Source: Oceanotoga teriensis
GTDB taxonomy: Bacteria; Thermotogota; Thermotogae; Petrotogales; Petrotogaceae
NCBI RefSeq assembly: GCF_003148465.1
Contig: NZ_QGGI01000024.1
Coordinates: 1-34,849 of the forward strand
Reading direction: 5' to 3'
DNA: 34,849 nucleotides
Position numbers and translations under genes: made by a program. Every line of letters begins with the position of its first letter. Position 1 is the first letter of the stretch. Positions 26,275 to 34,794 of this stretch are shown here, in pieces. The notes beneath the pieces were generated by a model. That model was given only the letters and a program-made list of their open reading frames with translations. It did no database searches and was not told where the DNA came from.

Positions 26275-27675
26275 TTATCTTGTTTTTAGTTTAGGCATTA
26301 ATATTTTATCCATAGAAAAGCCAATAAATGCGAATGTCATTCCAACCACAGATATCATTAACCCAGGAGGAATAATCCACCACCAAATACCTTGAACCAT
26401 TGCTCCACCAGTTCTTGCATCTTGAAGGATTTGACCCCAAGTTACAATAGAGGCATCGCCAAGTCCTAAAACACTCATACCTGCTTCAGTAAGTATTGCT
26501 GCAGGTACAGATAAAGCCATGTTTGCAAAAGAATAAGGTACTAATAAAGGGATCATATGTTTAAAAATTATTCTTGAATTACTTGCACCTAAAGCTTTTG
26601 ATGCTTCTATATAAGTTTCTTCTTTTATTTGAAGACCCATACTTCTAACGGTTCTTACAGAACCAGTCCAATTTAATAAACACATCAAAATTATTAAAGT
26701 CCATATACTTGGTTTAAATATTGCAGATATGACTATTAATATTGGGATAAATGGAATATTTAAGAAAAATTCTAAAATTCTTTGCATAAAAGAGTCTACC
26801 CAACCACCATAATAAGCACTGGTTATACCATAACTAACACCTACTGTTACTGAAATAGCAGCTGTTAAAAGACCTATTAATAAAGCCCATTTTATTCCCG
26901 CAAGAACGCCACTCCAAAGGTCTCTTTTAAAATTATCGGTACCAAGTACACCAGAAACTTTTCCATTTATTTTAGCTAAAGGATTAGAGATCTCTCCTTC
27001 TCCTTTGGTAAAAATAGCTTGAACTGTTATTTTATAATCTCCTTTTAAAAATTCTGGAGATGATATAATATTTTCTTTTGCTTGTGAAAATATTATATTT
27101 AAAGGGTTTATAGTGCTCTTTAACACACTTGATGAGTTTTCATAATCTATTTTATTTGCAAATTTATATGCACCATCTTTAGCATCTGTACCAAGAGAAA
27201 TTCTTACATCAGATTTATTGCTCAGGTTTAAAGATTTTTTTGATAAAATTATTTTTTCTCCATCTGGGCGTATCAAATTAATACTTATAATTGGAGAACC
27301 AATTGCATCAAAATGTATTATAAAATCTTCTGGTGCAGTCGCAAAATCAAAGTTATAATCAAAATCAAAATTATATATTTTTAAAGCACCTTTAGAAATT
27401 TCTTCAAAGTTAGAGTTTTCTAATATTTGTGTTTCAGGCAATTTTTCTTTTCTAAACCAATTAGTCCAAACAGGTGCTGCACTTTTTGGATTGTCTTCCC
27501 AATAAGTTATATCTCTCCATCTGTTGGTTGCTTCTGGATAAGGAGAAATAATTGGTTCAAATATAGTTATTAGTATTAAGATTATCAATAGTACTAAACC
27601 AACCATACCAGATTTAATTTTTCTGAATTCAGTCCAAAATTCATTAAATGCATATGAAAAATCTTTCCATTTCAA
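26275..27675 (-). CDS. OppC/DppC-like permease with a large extracytoplasmic insertion
   Basis: About 466 residues; usual OppC/DppC is ~300. The first helix (MVGLVLLIILILITIFEPII) is followed by ~185 extra residues before the normal VLGTDNFKRDLWSGVLAGIK junction. The insertion starts with YPEATNRWRDITYWEDNPKS and includes strand-rich stretches (IISINLIRPDGEKIIL, DYKITVQAIFTKGEGE) suggesting a beta-sandwich outside the membrane. The remaining helices and the EAA loop (EASKALGASNSRIIFKHMIP) are standard. TTG 27675 has AGGTGG five bases before it and lies one base after the OppB stop; GTG 27684 overlaps that site. The insertion may contact the binding protein. Confidence 0.88.
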   Translation of the reverse strand: MKWKDFSYAFNEFWTEFRKIKSGMVGLVLLIILILITIFEPIISPYPEATNRWRDITYWEDNPKSAAPVWTNWFRKEKLPETQILENSNFEEISKGALKIYNFDFDYNFDFATAPEDFIIHFDAIGSPIISINLIRPDGEKIILSKKSLNLSNKSDVRISLGTDAKDGAYKFANKIDYENSSSVLKSTINPLNIIFSQAKENIISSPEFLKGDYKITVQAIFTKGEGEISNPLAKINGKVSGVLGTDNFKRDLWSGVLAGIKWALLIGLLTAAISVTVGVSYGITSAYYGGWVDSFMQRILEFFLNIPFIPILIVISAIFKPSIWTLIILMCLLNWTGSVRTVRSMGLQIKEETYIEASKALGASNSRIIFKHMIPLLVPYSFANMALSVPAAILTEAGMSVLGLGDASIVTWGQILQDARTGGAMVQGIWWWIIPPGLMISVVGMTFAFIGFSMDKILMPKLKTR

Positions 27676-27676
27676 A

Positions 27677-28717
27677 TCAACCACCTACTTTTATTCTAGG
27701 ATCAAGGAATCCATATATGAGATCGAGAATAACCAAGCCAATGATATAAATACCCGTAGTAAAAGCAAGATTTCCCATTAATACAGGAATATCATTTTGT
27801 TGATTTGCTATCAGGTAAAGGTTTCCCATTCCTGGCCAACTAAAGATTCCTTCAAAGATTAAAGAACCCCCAAAAGATGCAAGAATAGATAAAACTACCA
27901 TGGTTATTATAGGTGGTGCAGCTGTTCTCATAGTATGTCTGTATAGAACACTATTTTCACCTATACCTCTTGCTCTTGCAGCCATTATATAATCTTCTTG
28001 AAGTGTTCCTAAAACTATATTTCTAACAATAAAAGATACTCCCCAAAATCCCACTATTACATAAGTTATAACTGGTAAAGCGAGATGATGAAGATAATCT
28101 AAAAATAGTCCAAAAGATGTTTCAGGAGGAGGTACTCTGTGCATACCGCCACTTGGAAATATTTTTAAGCCATAACTAAATAACATTATAAACATCATTC
28201 CAACCCACCATTTTGGCATACCAAAAACTATCATTGTTATGACAGAAGTTGTTCTATCAAATTTGCCGCTTGGTTTTTGAGCTTTTTTCAGACCTATGAG
28301 CAAAGCTATTATAAGTATTATTACTTGAGATAGAGTGAATAATACAATAGTTCGAGGTAGAGCTTCAAGAACGATCTTTGTAACATCCTTTTCGCCAGAG
28401 CTCGAAGTTATATTTGTAGCCTGACCAAAATCAAATCTTATAGTTTTCCAAGTATTATTAAAAACTCTTTCAATATAACTTTTATCTAGACCATAAAGCT
28501 TTATATAATATTCTTTCCTGTTCTTAACAAAAGAAGAGGCATCAAATTTAGGGTTATTTTCTGATAATGATTTTACTTCCATTCTTATTTGTTCATTAAT
28601 GGTACCCATAGTTGTTTCTTCCATTACTTTGTTGAACAGGGCAGAGTATGTAAACATAAGAATTATAAACATTATTATACCGGCTATAATTCTTTTTATT
28701 ACATATTTCCAATACAT
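27677..28717 (-). CDS. OppB/DppB-like permease
   Basis: 346 residues: N-terminal helix (IIAGIIMFIILMFTYSALF), a periplasmic segment (~30-110), then five helices with the EAA-type loop ARARGIGENSVLYRHTMRTA and the closing GLVILDLIYGFLDPRIKVGG, both typical of OppB/DppB. AGGAG precedes the ATG. It is the first permease gene after the binding-protein gene and is separated from it by a hairpin that may lower permease expression. Confidence 0.93.
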   Translation of the reverse strand: MYWKYVIKRIIAGIIMFIILMFTYSALFNKVMEETTMGTINEQIRMEVKSLSENNPKFDASSFVKNRKEYYIKLYGLDKSYIERVFNNTWKTIRFDFGQATNITSSSGEKDVTKIVLEALPRTIVLFTLSQVIILIIALLIGLKKAQKPSGKFDRTTSVITMIVFGMPKWWVGMMFIMLFSYGLKIFPSGGMHRVPPPETSFGLFLDYLHHLALPVITYVIVGFWGVSFIVRNIVLGTLQEDYIMAARARGIGENSVLYRHTMRTAAPPIITMVVLSILASFGGSLIFEGIFSWPGMGNLYLIANQQNDIPVLMGNLAFTTGIYIIGLVILDLIYGFLDPRIKVGG

Positions 28718-28739
28718 ATGATCAACTCCTGTTTATGAA

Positions 28740-28762
28740 AAGGGGAGATAAAATCCCCCCTT
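28740..28762 (-). terminator. Hairpin between binding-protein and permease genes (probable attenuator)
   Basis: A 9-bp stem with one G:U (minus strand AAGGGGGGA-TTTTA-TCTCCCCTT) is followed by TTTT only. It is GC-rich for this genome and sits just after the binding-protein stop. It probably stabilises that mRNA end or partly terminates, giving more binding protein than permease. Confidence 0.6.
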
Positions 28763-28772
28763 AAGATTGTTT

Positions 28773-31259
28773 TTAATAAATAACTAAAGATCCTGTTTTT
28801 GTATCAACAAATAATCCATCAAGAGTTGCAGTTACAACATATATATAGCTACCTGAATCTAATTTTTCAGTAGCTGTTGATGGAATTAATCCCATAAATT
28901 CTCCAGGACCATAGTTCATAGCATCAAATTCTACTTCGCCTTCAGGAGTTACAAGTATTATTTTTACTTCTGCTTCATTTGCTAAAGCTGTTTCATCATT
29001 AGGGAAACTAACTTTAGAAACATTGATTTCAAATTCGGCATCTTCACCAGACATTGCTATATCAGGAGCAGTTAAACTATCTATTCTTGCTCTATCTTTC
29101 TTATAAATTTTTTCCCAATGTCCTTTTTCGAATGGATATGAAGCATCTCTGTATGCTGATAGTTCAACATAATTTGAATCTGTATCTATTTTTGTCAACA
29201 TGAATGGACCATACCCTATGAAAGCATGATTATATTTATCTATAAAATCTATAGCCATTTTATAATCTTTTATAGCTTCATCAGCAGTTATTAAACCATT
29301 CAATTCTTCAGGTATATATTTTCTATCTATCATTTGATTTAATTTAGCTCTTATATCCTTAACACATTTAGGAGTTTTTACATCTACTTCTTCAACGCCT
29401 TCTTCTTGATTGAAACCCCATTTAGTACCAGATTGACTATCATTTTCAATAACTAATAATGCCAATGCTTCTGCAATTTCCCAAGCAACACCTACTCCAG
29501 GATTTCTTGAACTTATTCTTAAAGAAGGAGCGTATCCTCCAGCCATATCTAATTTATTCATAGGGAAATTATAGTTTCCATATGTTCTTATAGTATTATC
29601 ATCTAATATTTCCCATGCAACATATACACTATCTATTGAATCTTTAAATTGCATTTCCATATGAGGATGATATTTTTTATCCTGATCATTAGCTTTAGTT
29701 GACCAATCAAATATAAAAGAATTAGCATAAATATAATCTCTTACATCCATCATTCTTCCATGATGCCATTTAAAGTAACTTAAATCCCAAGTAGCTTCAA
29801 ATACTGATTTAACACCATTTCCAACTGGAACATATTTTTTCTGATTTATATCATATATTTCTGCATCAGCTGGAACATTTATATTTCCTTTTATATTTCC
29901 TTCAGCATCTTTATAAGGTGCCGATTTGAAATCTTTAAGAGTTGCAACTCTTTCAACGGTAACTCCAAATGGAGTATCGATCATACTTCTTTCGAACATA
30001 ACTGTTGAAACATTACTTGAATAAGTATCTCCAAATCCATTATATCCTATTGGATCCCATGCATTCATAAAAAGATTACCTGCTGCAGAGAATTGAATTA
30101 TTTTTAAGATATTATCTTTAACTTTTGCATTTTCAAGACTCCATCTGTTCAAACCATCACCGAGTCCATAAGGCATTCTTTCAATAAATCTATCTTTGTT
30201 TGCAACATAAAAATCATTTTGATAAGTTATAAAAAGTCTTATTGAGTCATGAATTCCCAATTCTGTTGCTTTTGTTATTTTTTCCCAATATTCTTCTTCT
30301 GTTAAGAAATTACCATTCATAAAATCTGAAGCTAATTTATCTATTTCTGGTTGTTCATAGTTCCACCATGTGTCGAGTCCCCAACCTGGCATATTAGTTC
30401 CACGTGGTGCGAGATGTTGATTTACAGGAGTTCTCCACCAAACATATGTTGAACCAGCACCCCAACCTTCAGTATACATTTGCCATATGTAGTCAGCTGG
30501 ATCTGTGTTATAAACAGTATTAGAAGCTTTAGATCTATCCCATAAAAGTCTTTCAACTTTTATGCCTGCTTCTTCAACTAAATCAGAAACATAATTTCCC
30601 AGTTTAAGTCTACCTTCTGGGTCATCTACTCTTATTATGAATTTTATTGTAACTGGTTCATTGTTGAAATACCAGAAACCATCTTTTTTAACCAATTTAC
30701 CTTTGTTTTCTGGTATTTGTGAAGCTTTTTGCATGGCTGCTTCTATATCAGCTAAAGCTTTTTCTTTATCTCCTTCAGGAGTGATACCCATCTTTTGTGC
30801 TACCAAATCAACTTTCCAAGCATTTGGTTGACCTGGTGTTGCAGGTGTAAAAGAAGGTCCACCAGATCCGCCTTGTATTTCTTCAACAATATATTTTCTA
30901 TCAATTAAAAAGTTCATTGCAAATCTTATTTCTCTTATTGCAAAAGGATTAAAATATGTCTTTCCTTGAACTTCTACTTGATAAGGTGCGGCATTAGGTA
31001 TTGGGTTTAAAATCAAATCCCAACTTCCAGAAGGTACTGAATAAACATCGAGTTTATCTCTTGTAGCTTTATCTAACCCTTTAAACATTGATCCTGGAAC
31101 ACTATTCATGAAAAGGTCAAAAATACCTTCTGAAATATCTTTTACGGCGATATCTTGAGACATTCTCGCTCCAAAGTAAATTTTGTCAGGTTGTGGCCCT
31201 TTCACAGCGAATGATAAGACCATAACTAAGATAAATAAAAACAATAAAAACTTTCTCAT
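28773..31259 (-). CDS. Large, apparently circularly permuted SBP_bac_5-type binding protein
   Basis: 828 residues with a signal sequence (FLLFLFILVMVLSFAVK); usual OppA/DppA is 530-600. Motifs normally late come first: PDKIYFGARMSQDIAVKD (~25), SEGIFDLF, and FNPFAIREIRFAMNFLIDRK (~103-122). Motifs normally early come later: WDPIGYNGFGDTY (~401), KWHHGRMMDVRDYIYA (~497, like the WHDG-pLTAeDV block), GYGPFML (~682) and YRDASYPF (~703). Residues ~728-828 look like an Ig-type beta domain. GGGGGG precedes the ATG. It heads the operon and delivers substrate to OppBC. The ligand may be peptide or oligosaccharide, since Thermotogota use this family for both. The permutation is inferred from motif order. 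Confidence 0.88.
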   Translation of the reverse strand: MRKFLLFLFILVMVLSFAVKGPQPDKIYFGARMSQDIAVKDISEGIFDLFMNSVPGSMFKGLDKATRDKLDVYSVPSGSWDLILNPIPNAAPYQVEVQGKTYFNPFAIREIRFAMNFLIDRKYIVEEIQGGSGGPSFTPATPGQPNAWKVDLVAQKMGITPEGDKEKALADIEAAMQKASQIPENKGKLVKKDGFWYFNNEPVTIKFIIRVDDPEGRLKLGNYVSDLVEEAGIKVERLLWDRSKASNTVYNTDPADYIWQMYTEGWGAGSTYVWWRTPVNQHLAPRGTNMPGWGLDTWWNYEQPEIDKLASDFMNGNFLTEEEYWEKITKATELGIHDSIRLFITYQNDFYVANKDRFIERMPYGLGDGLNRWSLENAKVKDNILKIIQFSAAGNLFMNAWDPIGYNGFGDTYSSNVSTVMFERSMIDTPFGVTVERVATLKDFKSAPYKDAEGNIKGNINVPADAEIYDINQKKYVPVGNGVKSVFEATWDLSYFKWHHGRMMDVRDYIYANSFIFDWSTKANDQDKKYHPHMEMQFKDSIDSVYVAWEILDDNTIRTYGNYNFPMNKLDMAGGYAPSLRISSRNPGVGVAWEIAEALALLVIENDSQSGTKWGFNQEEGVEEVDVKTPKCVKDIRAKLNQMIDRKYIPEELNGLITADEAIKDYKMAIDFIDKYNHAFIGYGPFMLTKIDTDSNYVELSAYRDASYPFEKGHWEKIYKKDRARIDSLTAPDIAMSGEDAEFEINVSKVSFPNDETALANEAEVKIILVTPEGEVEFDAMNYGPGEFMGLIPSTATEKLDSGSYIYVVTATLDGLFVDTKTGSLVIY

Positions 31260-31478
31260 CCTATTCCCCCCTTTGAGTGATGTGAAAAAAGGTTAATTTT
31301 TCATTACATATGATAACAAAAAAATAAACTATAAATATATGACTAAAGTCATGTTTATTGAAATAATTTGTAATTTTTTAACTTTAAATTAATTATTTTT
31401 ATATTTTGTTTACAGATAATTATTTTATCATAATAAAATTAATTTTGAAATATTAATTTTTCAAACAGAAATTAAACG
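31260..31478. promoter_or_regulatory. Divergent intergenic region, binding-protein side
   Basis: No gene was found here. It holds two candidate operators for the binding-protein operon: TGAAAAA-N7-TTTTTCA (31283-31303) and ATGAC-TAAA-GTCAT (31339-31352). A Thermotogota-specific motif cannot be named from one copy. I could not find a convincing -35/-10 pair on the minus strand. Confidence 0.3.
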
Positions 31479-31490
31479 TTTGATATAATA
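31479..31490 (+). promoter_or_regulatory. Upstream candidate promoter of the histidine-kinase operon
   Basis: TTTGATATAATA contains TGa plus TATAAT (31484-31489). TTCAAA at 31460-31465 (18-base spacer) is a moderate -35. The same 12-mer recurs at 31604. Confidence 0.4.
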
Positions 31491-31525
31491 AAGTTAATAA
31501 GAAGTGAAAAAATACGATTCTTAAA

Positions 31526-31546
31526 TTTTTCTTATGTTAAGAAAAA
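31526..31546. promoter_or_regulatory. Dyad upstream of the histidine kinase
   Basis: TTTTTCTTA-TGT-TAAGAAAAA has perfect 9-bp arms between the two candidate promoters. It could be a binding site for the response regulator of this operon. No U tract follows, so it is not a terminator. Confidence 0.35.
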
Positions 31547-31603
31547 ATTAAAATAAAACGATTAAAATATTTTTGTTCTATGATAAAGTAATATGACTCT
31601 GTA

Positions 31604-31615
31604 TTTGATATAATA
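31604..31615 (+). promoter_or_regulatory. Proximal extended -10 promoter of the histidine-kinase operon
   Basis: TTTGATATAATA (TGa extension, TATAAT at 31609-31614) lies about 22 bases before the ATG. No good -35 is seen, so activation from the upstream dyad is plausible. Confidence 0.5.
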
Positions 31616-31635
31616 GTTATATAATGGAGGTCTAT

Positions 31636-32817
31636 ATGAATAAAAAAATATTTTTTTATGGAATCACTATAAGATTGTCTATATATGCAGCTTTAATATT
31701 TAGTTTAATAGAAGAGTATCATTATTTTCCAAATGATTTAATAAAATATTTGATAATAGTTGGATTTATATTTGTCAATGATATTTTTAGATATATGATT
31801 AAATCAAGAAGAGTATTTTTTATAATATCTTTTATATTTTCTATAATCATATCTGTATTTCTCACGGCTTATGTTAGTAATGATTTTTTGATATATTTCT
31901 TCTTTTTAACTTATGAATTTATAATAGATGAAAGTGGTATTTATTCTTTCTTGATAGGTATTTTTCATTTTTTATCTTTTACATATATATGGCTTGTAAA
32001 TAGTGGTATGAATTTAATAAAAGATAAAAATATATTTGAATTGATCATTTATAATAGTACGGATTTTTTTACAAATATATTCATATATTTTGTAATAGTC
32101 GCAATTTTATTTTTAATAAAGAGATTAATAAATGAAAGAAATAAGGTCATGAAATTAAATGAAAAGCTAAAAAATTCTTTAGAAGAAATAGAAATTTTAA
32201 CTATACAAAATGAAAGAAACAGACTTGCACAAGAAATACATGATTCAATAGGACATTCTATAGCTGGATTAATAATGCATTTAGATTATTTAGAAAAAAT
32301 ATATAAAAATAATAGTAAAGAAGTTGAAAGTATAATAGAAAAATCTCAAAATCTTGCAAGAAATTCTATGAAGGATTTAAGAAAGGCTGTAAATACTTTA
32401 AAGGAAGATTTAAATATAAATAACTTACAAGAAAGTATAGAAAATTTGATAGAAAATGTGAGTACTAAAGAAAAAGTAATAGAGTATATTTTTGATGGGA
32501 ATATAGAAAATATGAATCAAAATATTAAATATACTGTTTTTAGAATATCACAGGAATTGATAACTAATTCTTTGAAGCATTCAAAAGGAAATAAAATATA
32601 TTTATATATAAAAAATGATGGTGATTTTATTGAAATAAAAGAATCTGATAACGGATTTTTTAATGGAATATTTGAAAAAGGAAATGGATTGAAGGGTATA
32701 GAAAAAAGAGTTAAAAGTGTTAATGGTGAAGTAATTTATGATTATGAAAAAAATTTTTCTATTTTAATAAAGATACCTCTGGAGGGTGTATATAATGATA
32801 AAAGTTATGATTGTTGA
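31636..32817 (+). CDS. NarL-class sensor histidine kinase (LiaS/DesK-like)
   Basis: 393 residues. The N-terminal ~165 contain five or six membrane helices with almost no extracytoplasmic domain, as in intramembrane-sensing kinases. A coiled linker (~165-190) leads to a HisKA_3 box with phospho-acceptor His202 (RLAQEIHDSIGHSIAGL). The ATPase has the N box ELITNSLKHSKG and a glycine box GNGLKGIEKRV. GGAGG (31626-31630) is five bases before ATG 31636; the ATG at 31624 overlaps that site. It overlaps the response regulator, and a DUF4097 gene follows, recalling Lia-type envelope-stress systems. Confidence 0.9.
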   Translation: MNKKIFFYGITIRLSIYAALIFSLIEEYHYFPNDLIKYLIIVGFIFVNDIFRYMIKSRRVFFIISFIFSIIISVFLTAYVSNDFLIYFFFLTYEFIIDESGIYSFLIGIFHFLSFTYIWLVNSGMNLIKDKNIFELIIYNSTDFFTNIFIYFVIVAILFLIKRLINERNKVMKLNEKLKNSLEEIEILTIQNERNRLAQEIHDSIGHSIAGLIMHLDYLEKIYKNNSKEVESIIEKSQNLARNSMKDLRKAVNTLKEDLNINNLQESIENLIENVSTKEKVIEYIFDGNIENMNQNIKYTVFRISQELITNSLKHSKGNKIYLYIKNDGDFIEIKESDNGFFNGIFEKGNGLKGIEKRVKSVNGEVIYDYEKNFSILIKIPLEGVYNDKSYDC

Positions 32818-33454
32818 TGATCAACCTTTGATAAGAGATGGTATAAAAATGATATTATCCTTGAATGAAGATATAGAAGTGATGGCAGAAGCTGAAAATG
32901 GAAATGAAGCTATTCAAAAATTAAATGAATTGAATATAGATGTCATATTGATGGATGTAAGAATGCCTGTTTTAAATGGAGTTGAAGCTACTAAAATTAT
33001 AAAAAAGAATTTTAAAAATATAAAAGTTATAATTTTAACAACTTTTAAAGATGATGAATATTTATTTGAAGCTTTAAAAAATGGGGCTGATGGATATATT
33101 TTAAAAGATGTTAAATCTGATGAAATAATAGAAGCTATAAAAACAGTTTATTCAGGAAATCTATTAATCCAATCGGAAATGGCGAGTAAAATGGTTAAAT
33201 TTTTTAATAACTCTCAAAATAGCATAAAAGAAAAAGAAGAAATTAAAATAAAAGGGCCATATGAAAATTTGACTCAAAGAGAAATAGAAATTGCGATACT
33301 GATTTCAGAAGGTAATTCAAATAAAGAAATATCTGAAAAATTGTTTATAACAGAAGGAACGGTAAAAAATCATTTAACAAGAATATTGTCAAAACTTCAA
33401 TTAAGAGATAGAACTCAACTTGCTTTATATATAAATAAGACATTAGAAAGTTAA
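32795..33454 (+). CDS. NarL/LuxR-family response regulator (LiaR-like)
   Basis: 219 residues. The receiver domain has acidic pair Asp8-Asp9, phospho-acceptor Asp54 (LMDVRMPVLNG), the Thr switch (ILTTFKDDEY) and Lys in YILKDV. The C-terminal LuxR helix-turn-helix (LTQREIEIAILISEGNSNKE, then ITEGTVKNHLTRIL) binds DNA. GGAGGG is eight bases before ATG 32795, which overlaps the kinase end by 23 bases. It is the cognate partner of that kinase, and the dyad upstream of the operon is a candidate site. Confidence 0.95.
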   Translation: MIKVMIVDDQPLIRDGIKMILSLNEDIEVMAEAENGNEAIQKLNELNIDVILMDVRMPVLNGVEATKIIKKNFKNIKVIILTTFKDDEYLFEALKNGADGYILKDVKSDEIIEAIKTVYSGNLLIQSEMASKMVKFFNNSQNSIKEKEEIKIKGPYENLTQREIEIAILISEGNSNKEISEKLFITEGTVKNHLTRILSKLQLRDRTQLALYINKTLES

Positions 33455-33459
33455 GATAT

Positions 33460-34404
33460 ATGAAAAAAATTTGTACATTTATATTTATAATTTTTAGCCT
33501 TATTCTTTTTTCTAAAGAATATAATTTAATAGAAGTTTATGATATACCGCTTTTTAACTATAAAAATTTAAAAGCGGATTTAAATTTTGTTGATATAAAT
33601 TTATATTATTCTATGAAAAATAATATAAAAATGACTTTGAAAAATAATGAAAGATTATTTCCAGATATTTCTTTTAAACCGTATTTAAATACATTTAATA
33701 TAAACGAAAATCTTTTTGATAATTCTAAAACTTTTTCATTATTTAAAAAGTTACTTATAAATAATGAACATCTGATAAGTAGTTGGAATGGCAGTGGTAG
33801 AATAACAATTTATACTACAGCTAAGTTTGATAATGTTATCTTTTCGAATTATTCTGGAAATATAAATATAAAAGATATAAATGTCAAAGAAAATTGTGTT
33901 TTGAAAAGTGTTAATGGAAATATATCATTAAAAAATTTAAATGTACATGATTTAGATATAAATAATATTCAAGGGAATATAGAATCACAAAATATCATGT
34001 CATCTGGAAGTATAAACATGAATTCAAAATCATCCAATATAATTTTGAAAAACGGAATATATTTTGAAAATTATTTTAATATACTTACTCAAGAGTCTGA
34101 TATTTATATAGAAAATTTATATGGTGAATATACAGATATAAGATCTAAAAAATTAAAACTTGTAATTATGAGTGAAAAAATAAAAAAAATAGATATAGAA
34201 TCTGATTTTGGTGATATAAAAATATTTGTTAAAGATAAAAATTTTTCTATAAATTTAGAAACTCAAGATGGTGATATATCATATTTTGGAGAAAAACATG
34301 ATAAAACTTTAAAAAAACAAAAAAATAATACAAATAATTTTTTAAATATAAAGATTAAGTCTGGAAATATATATATAGAGGATATATCGAATATAAAAGA
34401 ATAA
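33460..34404 (+). CDS. Secreted DUF4097-like beta-helix protein
   Basis: 314 residues with a signal sequence (KKICTFIFIIFSLILFSKEY). From ~115 on it shows repeated strand units with the DUF4097 feel: NVIFSNYSGNINIKDINV, CVLKSVNGNISLKNLNV, INNIQGNIESQNI, NMNSKSSNIILKNG, IDIESDFGDIKIFV, LETQDGDISYFG, IKIKSGNIYIEDI. It should fold as a right-handed beta-helix outside the inner membrane. DUF4097 modules occur in LiaG/LiaF-type partners of Lia systems. It starts five bases after the regulator stop with no clear ribosome site, so it may depend on coupling. Confidence 0.7.
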   Translation: MKKICTFIFIIFSLILFSKEYNLIEVYDIPLFNYKNLKADLNFVDINLYYSMKNNIKMTLKNNERLFPDISFKPYLNTFNINENLFDNSKTFSLFKKLLINNEHLISSWNGSGRITIYTTAKFDNVIFSNYSGNINIKDINVKENCVLKSVNGNISLKNLNVHDLDINNIQGNIESQNIMSSGSINMNSKSSNIILKNGIYFENYFNILTQESDIYIENLYGEYTDIRSKKLKLVIMSEKIKKIDIESDFGDIKIFVKDKNFSINLETQDGDISYFGEKHDKTLKKQKNNTNNFLNIKIKSGNIYIEDISNIKE

Positions 34405-34419
34405 AAAATAATATATAGT

Positions 34420-34530
34420 ATATTACTTTAGTAATTGTGAGTAAATAATTACCATAGTCACTTAAATAATCTATATATTAGTAGTAAAATTTAAGTGCCT
34501 CAACCCTCTGAGAGGACTTTCTCTTTATAA
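34420..34530 (+). other. Dyad-rich non-coding stretch, possible structured RNA
   Basis: No ORF is seen. Nested inverted repeats occur: ATTAC-TTTA-GTAAT near 34420-34440, GTAATT/AATTAC around 34432-34453, CACTTAAAT (34459-34467) with ATTTAAGTG (34489-34497), and CCTCT-G-AGAGG (34505-34515). The last lies in an unusually GC-rich patch for this genome. A terminator follows. It could be the 3' UTR of the DUF4097 gene, a small RNA or a mobile-element relic. I do not recognise a family. Confidence 0.35.
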
Positions 34531-34535
34531 TATAT

Positions 34536-34572
34536 AAAAAATAAGAACAATTGAATTTGTTCTTATTTTTTT
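34536..34572 (+). terminator. Intrinsic terminator upstream of the rrn promoter
   Basis: A 15-bp stem (34536-34550 with 34557-34571, core ATAAGAACAA/TTGTTCTTAT, six-base loop) has its descending arm merging into a T run. It insulates the upstream unit from the rRNA operon. Confidence 0.9.
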
Positions 34573-34654
34573 ATTTATATTTAATTTAAAATAAAAAATA
34601 ATTAATTGATTGATGGATTAACGAATAATTAAGGAATAGTTCAAACAAAAGAAA

Positions 34655-34683
34655 TTGACAGAATAAAAATAATATGATATTAT
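34655..34683 (+). promoter_or_regulatory. Strong rrn operon promoter
   Basis: Perfect TTGACA (34655-34660), 17-base spacer and TATTAT (34678-34683) with a TGA extension. An AT-rich stretch upstream may act as an UP element. The predicted start is near 34690, leaving a ~105-base leader before 16S. Confidence 0.85.
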
Positions 34684-34794
34684 TAGACACAGTTAAGCAA
34701 GAAATAAAAGCTATTTGAAAAGTGGATAGAAGAAAGCCAATAAGGTAAGGAAGAAAAAGACGTCAGAGAAAGAACTGAAGAAGGACAAACCATA

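Noticed and set aside
31526-31546. Intrinsic terminator upstream of the histidine kinase
   Set aside because: The stem is AT-only apart from one pair and no U run follows in either direction; an operator is more likely.
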